A stretch of DNA of 5,234 bases from UBA1151 sp963579925 (GTDB lineage: Bacteria; Chloroflexota; Dehalococcoidia; Lucifugimonadales; Lucifugimonadaceae), in the NCBI GenBank assembly GCA_963579925.1, contig CAUZJA010000203.1, positions 1 through 5,234 on the forward strand, in the 5' to 3' direction. The notes below the pieces were generated by a model. It worked only from the letters and a program-made list of their open reading frames with translations, was not told the origin of the DNA and made no database searches. Each line of letters starts with the position of its first letter. Position 1 is the first letter of the stretch. Below are positions 1 through 5,234 of the stretch, one piece after another. A program made the position numbers and the translations under genes.

Positions 1-908
1 TCCGTCATAAGGTGGTTGATGTAGCTAATTTCCGCGGAGAATTTCTCGACCGACTCCCAGTAATCGCGCGTCCAGTCCCGCCATTGATCGTCTTCGGAAG
101 CATCATCCCACTGGGAGATTATGTCGAAGTCGTACATGTTCTCCCGCAGGCTGAAGGCCGTGGCGTCGGCTGCCACGCGGGTTGCCTGGCCGTGTATATG
201 GAACAGGAATACGGCAGACTTAGGAGCCGTCATGGTCTCTGCTTTTTCGATGACGATATCGATGAACTCATCCGTTAGCTCCGGGATATACCCGGATTTC
301 CAGTAGCGGCGTATTCCGTGTGGTTCAGCATCCTTTAAGAAGCTCTGAAGGACTGAATAGGGAATCTCACCGACCATGTCGGCGGCAGGCTCAGCGAAAT
401 CGCGCATTGGCTTGACGGCTGCTTCGCCATCCTCAATCGCGCCGAAGTAGCCAATAAGGAGAGCGACCATCGGCACCCCGTCGGGCGAAGTTAGCAGCGC
501 GCAAAATACGGAGAGATCATCCGGCAAATCAGCAGTAAACTCCGCATAGAATTTCATCACCTCACGTGCCATAGCACGCGGGTACAGGAGCAGTCCGCCG
601 TACAGGTTTCCTTGCTCGTGGAGGCGGTATTCAAATGACGTAACCACTCCAAAGTTTCCGCCGCTACCGCGCAGTCCCCACAGCAGATCCTGGTTCTGAG
701 TTTCGCTTGCTGTGACCACCTCGCCGGTTGCCGTCACAAGATCAGCGGACAAAAGATTATCGGCTGCGATGCCGTGCTCGACCATCGCCCAACCAAGGCC
801 GCCGCCAAGAGTCAGCCCACCTATGCCCGTGTTGGTAACGGTGCCGCCAGTAGTCGCCAGGCCGTGTAGTAGTGTCTCCGTGTCAACATCACCCCAAACG
901 CAGCGCCC
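1..908 (-). CDS. FAD-linked oxidoreductase (BBE type), main part after a frameshift; C-terminus off window
   Basis: This frame continues the oxidoreductase begun at 1272 and has no stop from 908 to the left edge (about 302 codons). It opens with a CVWGDVD motif, followed by the glycine-rich FAD-binding stretch TNTGIGGLTLGGGLGW, then LLWGLRGSGGNFGVVTSFEY, which closes the PF01565-type FAD domain. The substrate domain follows. The last residues, SYINHLM, match the Y-x-N start of the C-terminal BBE segment (PF08031), so I estimate only about 40 residues are missing. Members oxidise alcohols, sugars or secondary metabolites with covalently bound FAD; the substrate here is unknown. Many family members carry a second FAD-linking Cys in the segment TTGGTVTNTG; here that region has Thr/Val and no Cys, so at most one covalent link is expected, through the His in the N-terminal part. 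No credible independent start exists; it should be joined to the 889-1272 frame. Confidence 0.88.
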
Positions 909-1272
909 TCTGCGCGCGCAGTGCGATTTTCGCGTCAACATGGACGCCGTTCATGCGTGTGAGATTGACGACCAACCCTCCGTCGTTGGTAGCGATTCCG
1001 GAGGCGTTGTGCCCGCCGCCTCGCACTGAGAGAACAAGATCATGCGCGCTGGCCATCTTCACCATCGCGACCACGTCAGAAGTGCCCTCGCACATAGCGA
1101 TCAGCCCAGGACGCCGGTCGATCATGCCGTTCCAGACCAACCGACCCTCGTCATACCCAGCATCGCCATCAACCAGCAGGTCGCCGCGCAGGACTCCCTG
1201 CAACTCGGCAATCTGCTCCTCAGATACGTCTACCGAACCGCCACCATTTGTGAGAACGCAAACCGACACCAT
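889..1272 (-). CDS. FAD-linked oxidoreductase (BBE type), N-terminal part, cut short by a frameshift
   Basis: This is the 127-residue N-terminal piece of the same oxidoreductase. It starts at ATG 1272-1270 behind a good Shine-Dalgarno site and shows no signal peptide, so the enzyme is probably cytoplasmic. The sequence GYDEGRLVWNGMIDRRP (about residues 39-55) is the usual family N-terminus. RGGGHN (residues 84-89) is the FAD-binding loop, and His88 is the residue that links covalently to FAD in this family. The frame ends at a TGA (889-891) just after residues LRAQ, where homologues continue with a G-G/R-C-x-W-G-D-V-D motif. That motif is present one frame over. Skipping a single base near 909 gives AQGRCVWGDVD and restores the family sequence. 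As written the product would lack most of the FAD domain and would not work. Confidence 0.87.
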   Translation of the reverse strand: MVSVCVLTNGGGSVDVSEEQIAELQGVLRGDLLVDGDAGYDEGRLVWNGMIDRRPGLIAMCEGTSDVVAMVKMASAHDLVLSVRGGGHNASGIATNDGGLVVNLTRMNGVHVDAKIALRAQRALRLG

Positions 1273-1278
1273 CTACCA

Positions 1279-1285
1279 CTCCTCT
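1279..1285 (-). promoter_or_regulatory. Shine-Dalgarno site of the FAD oxidoreductase
   Basis: The minus strand reads AGAGGAG, then the six-base spacer TGGTAG, then ATG at 1272. This is a strong match to the 16S anti-SD and fixes the start of the oxidoreductase at 1272. Confidence 0.75.
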
Positions 1286-1307
1286 GACCAGTCAATAAAG
1301 TTTGTGC

Positions 1308-1313
1308 AGTATA
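1308..1313 (-). promoter_or_regulatory. Possible -10 element before the FAD oxidoreductase
   Basis: In the 85-bp gap after the arylsulfotransferase-like gene the minus strand has TATACT, about 35 bases before the start codon. I see no good -35 hexamer 16-18 bases upstream of it. The gap has no clear terminator either, so the oxidoreductase may simply be read through from the upstream gene. This is a weak call. Confidence 0.25.
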
Positions 1314-1357
1314 GCGAAGAGGGGAGTTAGCGGGAGGGACTCGGCGTCTTCGAAGCG

Positions 1358-2539
1358 CTACCCGCGCCGACCGCCGCTGCCGCGCATGAGGCCGTATGAG
1401 CGGTTGATCTCGCGGTGGGCCACCGGCAGAAGTTCGCGACCCTGGAGTGCGGGGTGGGTGTCAGCGTAGCGGTGGGCGCGGAAGATTGTGCGGCTGCGCG
1501 CGTCGTCTTTGCCGTGGACGAATGGGCTGATCCACTCCCAGACCACTTCGCCACGGTTGGTCACCTCGAACACCCGGCCGGTGGCGCCCTCGCAGATTAC
1601 GAGGTTACCGTTGGGTTGGCGTTCGGCGCTTGAGATGTGCGGGCTAAAGAACTGCAGGGCTGGGACGGCTTCGTACTTCACTTCAACATCGTTATTGGCG
1701 GGGTCTACTTCTATGATGCGTGAACTCGGTTGACCCGGCTTGTGCATGCCGTTGTCGAAGATCTGGATCTTGCCGCCGTCTTGCCACGTTGCGTGGTGCT
1801 GGTGGTGGGCGATTCCGTATGGCAGCTGCCACGTGAGTTCGCCAGACGCGCGGTCGATCACGCCGACGGTGTGGTTGGCGCGGCATGAGAAGAGAAGCTG
1901 ATCGTCATCGTTGAGATGCAGGGCGTTGACGTGGGTCCACTCCACGCGTGGCTCAAGCGGGCAGATGGGGTCTTTTCTTGGGTCGAGCAGGTGATACAGA
2001 GCGGCTCGCCAGACGATCTCGCCTTTCGGGTTCACTTCGATGAACTCGTCGCCAAGCATGTTGGGTGCGCCGCGTTTGTGGCGTCCGCCTCCCCTCACGG
2101 CCTTCGTCTCGTCCTCCGTCATCTCTACCCAACGCACCAGCAGCGTGTTGCCGTTCTCCAGGCGCTGGAAGTCGTGGTGAATAGCCTCATTTTCGTAGCT
2201 CCACACCAGGTTGCCGTCCCAGTCGACTTCATACATGCGGGATGAGTTGCCGCCCAGCACCCGGAGGCGCTCGGAAAGCGGCATTTCGGCTGCCTTCGAG
2301 CGGTCGCCAACTTTGACGGCAGGGTCGGTGCCACGAATCAGGAGGTTGCCGTTGTCCAGCAGTCGTCCGTAGCCGGGAGTGAAATCGTCACCAAACGCCC
2401 AGCGATGGACTATTGAGCCGCCCATATCGAGCAACAGCGTGTCCTGACCACCTGAAGGCGACACGAGCGTGTAGCCGTGGAACGACTTGCTTCGGTCGTG
2501 GTGTGTGAGACCTGTTTTCTGAAATGCTGACCAACCCAT
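1358..2539 (-). CDS. Arylsulfotransferase (ASST)-like six-bladed beta-propeller protein
   Basis: This is a complete 393-residue protein, from ATG 2539 with a strong Shine-Dalgarno site to TAG 1358-1360. Blade repeats alternate between x-E-V-D-x-x-G-x-V-W and L-x-N-G-N-x-L strands. Examples are YEVDWDGNLVW (103-113) with LENGNTLLV (127-135), IEVNPKGEIVW (167-177), and FEVTNRGEVVW (324-334) after QPNGNLVI (309-316). Six such units are visible. Family-like active-site motifs are HHDF (121-124), EWTHVNALH (200-208) followed by FSCRANH (217-223), HHQHHA (245-250) leading to FDNG (261-264), and SPHISSAERQ (299-308). H203, N205 and R220 resemble the His-x-Asn...Arg set of E. coli AssT; the sulfated His would probably be H248 or H249, but this mapping is from memory. 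AssT-type enzymes move sulfate from one phenolic ester to another without PAPS. Unlike periplasmic AssT, there is no signal peptide. The actual substrate, or even sulfotransferase activity, is unproven; a non-catalytic propeller is the alternative. Confidence 0.85.
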   Translation of the reverse strand: MGWSAFQKTGLTHHDRSKSFHGYTLVSPSGGQDTLLLDMGGSIVHRWAFGDDFTPGYGRLLDNGNLLIRGTDPAVKVGDRSKAAEMPLSERLRVLGGNSSRMYEVDWDGNLVWSYENEAIHHDFQRLENGNTLLVRWVEMTEDETKAVRGGGRHKRGAPNMLGDEFIEVNPKGEIVWRAALYHLLDPRKDPICPLEPRVEWTHVNALHLNDDDQLLFSCRANHTVGVIDRASGELTWQLPYGIAHHQHHATWQDGGKIQIFDNGMHKPGQPSSRIIEVDPANNDVEVKYEAVPALQFFSPHISSAERQPNGNLVICEGATGRVFEVTNRGEVVWEWISPFVHGKDDARSRTIFRAHRYADTHPALQGRELLPVAHREINRSYGLMRGSGGRRG

Positions 2540-2545
2540 AACGTG

Positions 2546-2553
2546 CTCCCCTT
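2546..2553 (-). promoter_or_regulatory. Shine-Dalgarno site of the arylsulfotransferase-like gene
   Basis: The minus strand reads AAGGGGAG, six bases before the ATG at 2539. It supports this start, after which the protein begins MGWSAFQKTGL with no leader peptide. Confidence 0.75.
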
Positions 2554-2559
2554 GGTGTG

Positions 2560-2583
2560 GCGTGTGGCTCCGATATTACACGC
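2560..2583. repeat. Short inverted repeat over the candidate -10 element
   Basis: GCGTGT (2560-2565) and ACACGC (2578-2583) are perfect 6-bp inverted arms separated by 12 bases. One arm touches the candidate -10 element (2573-2578) and the other lies at the expected transcription start. This could be an operator half-site pair, or chance. Confidence 0.3.
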
Positions 2584-2600
2584 GGGTTCATGTCGTACAA
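2573..2600 (-). promoter_or_regulatory. Candidate sigma70-like promoter for the arylsulfotransferase-like gene
   Basis: The minus strand has TTGTAC (2600-2595), a 16-base spacer and TAATAT (2578-2573), lying in the 97-bp gap after the AAA-TPR gene. Transcription would start near 2566 and give a leader of about 27 bases containing the Shine-Dalgarno site. Spacing and hexamers fit a housekeeping promoter, but this is pattern matching by eye. Confidence 0.45.
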
Positions 2601-2636
2601 TTCAAGGGAGGGACCTTCAGTAATTTTGAGGTGGAA

Positions 2637-4211
2637 CTATCCAGAGGGAAGGAGCGATCGGCCTGAATGCTGGACGAAGAGAGTTCGAAGCTCTTCATCG
2701 GAGATTTCTTCAGCGATATCGTTGAGAATGCTCTGGGCCCGTGAAGCTTCATCGTCGCCGGACTCTCCGTTGCGAGCCAGGAATCCTGCGAGCGCTGCGA
2801 GTGCCTGCCAGTGACCGCGTCTTGACCCCGCTTCGGATGCGTTGGCTACCGCTTCTTCGAGGCATTTGCGGGCCGCAGACGTGTCGCCTTTTGCCTCAAG
2901 CGCCTCGCCTTTGAAGCGCAGTACGTCGTAGCGCCGGAAGATGACGTTGGTGGAATCTAGGCTCGTCAAGTAACGGTTGGCCGTCTCGATAACCGCGTCT
3001 GTGCGGCCGATGCCATGCAGGACTTCTAGTTCCGTCAGATGGCTCAGCCCGAAGCCTGAGATTGGGTGTGATATCTCCATCTCCGCCAGCGCCAGCGCCT
3101 CATCAAGCGAGTTCGCAGCGCCGTCGGAGTCGCCTGACAGCCGCTTGATCTTTGCCACTCCACCAACGGAGAACCTCTGGAGCAACGGCAGCTCAACAGT
3201 CTCTCGCACCGACTCCATAGCGAGCTCGATTCCGGTGTAGTCGCCAGCATCAGCCATCGCCAATCCAAGCCTCACCGGATAGAGGCGGGTTGCTGCGAAT
3301 CCGGAGCCGCGCGCGGCGCCGCGTCCGGTTGTCAGCGCTTCGATGGCCTTTTCCGGCTGTCCGAACTCACCGTACAAGACGCTGAGGCGAACGAACGCCA
3401 CGGCTTCACCGAACCGGTTGCGGTTCTTGCGGCTAACCTCAAGCGCCTCTTCAGCGGATTCGGTAGCGTGCTCGAAATCTCCCAGGGCAGTCCGAATATC
3501 ACAGTCCTTGGCAAGGCTGTCTGCCAGCATCAGCCTGTCGTCCAACTCGCGAAGTAACAGTACGGCTTCGTCTAGTGAAGCGAGCGACTCATCTTTCCGC
3601 CCCATTGCCAGTAATGGCCTTACGAGGTCGTTAAGCGAATATGCGAGTTCTTCTTTGAGGTGGTGCTCGCGGGCGATCTCAACAGATCGCTCACCGTGTG
3701 CCACCGCGATCGACACATCAGTCCCTGAGTAGGCCTCCAGAAGCATCATGTTCCAGTACGCTTTGGCCTCAGCGCGATGATCACCAAGTTCCTGTGCCAG
3801 TGCGATTGTTTGCTCGGATATTTCGCGGCCTTTGGTGGGATCAAGCTCGCTGCTCAGGGTTGAGTAGGTGGTGGCTTGCGGCAAAAGCGCACCCAGACGG
3901 ATTCCATCATCAGACCGCTCACGGCCGATCTCTTCCAGCTTCTCGTAATTGCGGAGCGCACCCTGATAATTGCCAGAAATCTCCTGCACTCTGCCCAGTC
4001 CGGTATAAAGATCAACGATCAGTTCAGGTGAAACCTCTGTTTTCTCCGCAAGTTCAATTGCAGAGGAGTACAGCATGTTCGCTTCCATCTTGGCTAGGAG
4101 GCGTACAGCGGAGTCGGCTGCAGTCTTGTAGTACTCAATGGCCTGCAGGTTATTCCCGGCCTGGGCGTGGTGATACGCCAGCCGGTTCGGTTCATCGTCA
4201 CTTCTACCCAC
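2637..4211 (-). CDS. TPR domain of an AAA-TPR signalling ATPase (C-terminal part, separated by a frameshift)
   Basis: This open frame of 524 codons ends at TAG 2637-2639. Its only available start is GTG 4211, which lies inside the conserved run AEALEKVG and has no Shine-Dalgarno site. It is therefore the tail of the upstream AAA protein rather than a separate gene. It consists almost wholly of helical TPR-like pairs: for example AIEYYKTAADSAVRLLA (24-40), a Gly-Asn-Tyr pair at 80-95, GDFEHATESAEEALEVS (244-260), GQPEKAIEAL (284-293), GDSDGAANSLDEALALAE (360-377) and GDTSAARKCLEEAVANASEA (442-461), about eleven units in all. The opening RLAYHHAQAGNNLQAIEYY is the usual start of the TPR region after AAA domains of cyclase and LuxR/MalT-like regulators. 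The C-terminus (ISDEELRTLFVQHS) has no LuxR helix-turn-helix, so any effector domain must be N-terminal and off window. The role is probably ligand or partner sensing; the ligand is unknown. Confidence 0.85.
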   Translation of the reverse strand: MGRSDDEPNRLAYHHAQAGNNLQAIEYYKTAADSAVRLLAKMEANMLYSSAIELAEKTEVSPELIVDLYTGLGRVQEISGNYQGALRNYEKLEEIGRERSDDGIRLGALLPQATTYSTLSSELDPTKGREISEQTIALAQELGDHRAEAKAYWNMMLLEAYSGTDVSIAVAHGERSVEIAREHHLKEELAYSLNDLVRPLLAMGRKDESLASLDEAVLLLRELDDRLMLADSLAKDCDIRTALGDFEHATESAEEALEVSRKNRNRFGEAVAFVRLSVLYGEFGQPEKAIEALTTGRGAARGSGFAATRLYPVRLGLAMADAGDYTGIELAMESVRETVELPLLQRFSVGGVAKIKRLSGDSDGAANSLDEALALAEMEISHPISGFGLSHLTELEVLHGIGRTDAVIETANRYLTSLDSTNVIFRRYDVLRFKGEALEAKGDTSAARKCLEEAVANASEAGSRRGHWQALAALAGFLARNGESGDDEASRAQSILNDIAEEISDEELRTLFVQHSGRSLLPSG

Positions 4212-4297
4212 CTTTTCGAGGGCCTCGGCACAGACTGATGGAATCGCCTGCGCTCCCTTCGTAGAATCGAGTTGTACGCAGCATCTCGGGTTAGCTG
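4212..4297 (-). other. Linker of the AAA-TPR gene lying between the premature stop and the frameshift
   Basis: From 4297 to 4229, in the same frame as the AAA part, the minus strand encodes 23 residues beginning QLTRDAAYNSILRRERRRF. This matches the conserved F-[KR]-H-x-L-T-x-[DE]-x-A-Y...RR..[LF]H segment that joins AAA and TPR modules in this protein class. Near 4227-4229 one base appears to be missing. GTG-CC-GAG would read GTG GCC GAG, giving HQSVAEALEKVG and moving into the TPR frame. The segment shows that the two flanking frames belong to one gene. Confidence 0.8.
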
Positions 4298-5234
4298 CTA
4301 TCTGAACATGAATACAGTGTTGGGTACGGTGGCGGTGACATCGATCAATTGCATCTGCTGGAATCTGGCCATCTGGTCGCTGAGAGATCCATTGGCGGTA
4401 GATATCTGTTCCAGAACAGGGAGGTCGAATGATCGCCCGGTCACTGAGGCTAGCTGAAGAGTCAGGCGCGACTCTGCTGGCAATCTGTCTAGACGAGTCA
4501 GAATTAGCGCTTGCACGTTGTCAGGAACAGCAATCGTTCCAGCGTTGGTATCGCTATTCCATTTCAGACCGGATTCTGTGTCTTGAACTGCATCGCTCTC
4601 GACAAGGACGCGCACCACCTCTGCCAGGAAGTAGGGGTTGCCATCAGCGCGACTTTGGATCTGCGAGCGAATGTTACGGGGCATACCTTCGACCGACAGC
4701 AGCGCGTCTACAAGTAGGCCGCTATCGCTGTTAGATAGGGGGCCCAGGTCGATCTCGGAATACCGATCGGCGTAATCGCTCTCGGCCATCGCCTTCACCT
4801 GCCATGCGCCGGAATCTTCCTCCGGACGGAAGGCGCACACAATCAATATCTTCTCAGTCTCGGCCAATTCAAGCAGGTGGATCAGCAACTCCTGGGACGC
4901 CGGATCAATCCACTGGAGGTTGTCCAGAACCAGCACGGTCGGAGCTTCCGTAGCGTCCTGTTTCCAGAAGTCGGAGGCTGTCTGCTGAATCGTTTGCTGC
5001 AGCGTCTCGCCTTCAAGTACTGGCTCGTGATCGTGCGGGATCAGGGAACAGAGGACATCAGCTGCGTTGGATCCGAGTTCATTGGATTCAGGCGGAGCGT
5101 TCTCCAGGATCTCGGCGACTTGTGCGCCAGTGGAGTCGTGGTCATCGCGATCATGAACGCCAAACATCTGTTGCACGCGTGGGATGAAAACGCCGTAAGG
5201 AGTCGTCTCACCAAACGAGATGCCGCTCATCTCA
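4298..5234 (-). CDS. AAA (AAA_16/STAND-type) ATPase domain of an AAA-TPR signalling protein; 5' end off window, ends at a premature TAG
   Basis: The frame is open through the right edge. The ATG at 5230 is an internal Met: SFGETTPYGVFI just after it is the stretch that normally follows the Walker A loop by a few dozen residues, so the P-loop and everything before it lie outside. Counting from that Met, Walker B is TVLVLDNLQWID (98-109), the sensor-1-like strand with Arg is ILIVCAFRPEE (128-138), and the family-typical RADGNPYFLAEVVRVL is at 194-209. A winged-helix-like region follows with VPDNVQALILTRLDRLP (235-251) and LQLASVTGRSFDLPVL (258-273). It stops at FMFR followed by TAG (4300-4298), where relatives have F-R-H-x-L-T. 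This architecture occurs in class III adenylate/guanylate cyclases, kinases and MalT/LuxR-like regulators. A cyclase N-terminus is my preferred guess because no C-terminal helix-turn-helix is present. Confidence 0.85.
   Translation of the reverse strand, partial: EMSGISFGETTPYGVFIPRVQQMFGVHDRDDHDSTGAQVAEILENAPPESNELGSNAADVLCSLIPHDHEPVLEGETLQQTIQQTASDFWKQDATEAPTVLVLDNLQWIDPASQELLIHLLELAETEKILIVCAFRPEEDSGAWQVKAMAESDYADRYSEIDLGPLSNSDSGLLVDALLSVEGMPRNIRSQIQSRADGNPYFLAEVVRVLVESDAVQDTESGLKWNSDTNAGTIAVPDNVQALILTRLDRLPAESRLTLQLASVTGRSFDLPVLEQISTANGSLSDQMARFQQMQLIDVTATVPNTVFMFR

Noticed and set aside
12..278. Plus-strand open frame of 88 codons at the left edge
   Set aside because: The minus strand here encodes the oxidoreductase C-terminal half without interruption, so this frame is a shadow.
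872..1330. Plus-strand open frame of 152 codons
   Set aside because: It is Ser/Pro/Thr/Arg-rich as expected for the complement of a GC-rich gene, and it covers the oxidoreductase N-terminus and its Shine-Dalgarno site.
1327..1554. Minus-strand 75-codon frame overlapping the end of the arylsulfotransferase-like gene
   Set aside because: It is out of frame with the propeller protein, has an Ala/Thr/Ser-rich composition and has no family match.
2600..2625. Possible terminator hairpin after the AAA-TPR gene
   Set aside because: The only stem is AAGG/CCTT with a six-base loop and no U-tract, which is too weak to call.
4209..4211. GTG as the true start of an independent TPR protein
   Set aside because: There is no Shine-Dalgarno site, and the codons just upstream in the same frame (AEALEK) continue the family sequence, so the start is an artefact of the frameshift.
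3698..4264. Plus-strand open frame of 188 codons
   Set aside because: It is antisense to the TPR region and linker, with a low-complexity composition and no recognisable domain. The minus strand there gives clear TPR sequence.
4298..4300. TAG recoded as an amino acid (alternative code)
   Set aside because: The arylsulfotransferase-like gene and the TPR frame also end with TAG at natural C-termini, and the gene has a separate frameshift nearby, so damage or error is simpler.

Overview
The window carries three genes, all on the minus strand. Read in the direction of transcription (right to left) they are: (i) the 3' part of a large STAND-type AAA ATPase with a tetratricopeptide (TPR) tail, from beyond position 5234 down to 2637; (ii) an intact arylsulfotransferase-like six-bladed propeller protein, 2539 to 1358; (iii) a FAD-linked oxidoreductase of the berberine bridge enzyme (BBE) type, 1272 to beyond position 1. 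The plus strand shows only antisense shadow frames. I see no RNA gene, mobile element, CRISPR array or convincing terminator.

Genes (i) and (iii) are broken as given. Gene (iii) has one extra base near 906-910, which splits it into a 127-residue N-terminal frame and an overlapping frame that stays open to the left edge. Gene (i) has an in-frame TAG at 4298-4300, then 23 recognisable in-frame residues, then one missing base near 4227-4229. Joined across these lesions, both proteins match their families continuously. The lesions are therefore either sequence errors or recent inactivation. Gene (ii) is intact.

The organism is a bacterium of moderately high GC, with purine-rich Shine-Dalgarno sites (AAGGGGAG, AGAGGAG) six bases before ATG. 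The mix of a leaderless arylsulfotransferase-like propeller, a BBE-type flavoenzyme and a cyclase/regulator-style AAA-TPR protein resembles environmental Chloroflexota (for example SAR202-like Dehalococcoidia). That is an inference from gene content; no marker gene is present.

Gaps between genes are 97 and 85 bp. A plausible sigma70-like promoter precedes gene (ii), so (ii) and (iii) may be transcribed together or separately. The AAA-TPR protein is probably a signal-transduction protein whose effector domain lies off the right edge. A regulatory link to the two enzymes is possible but nothing in the sequence shows it. Neither enzyme's substrate can be read from the window.
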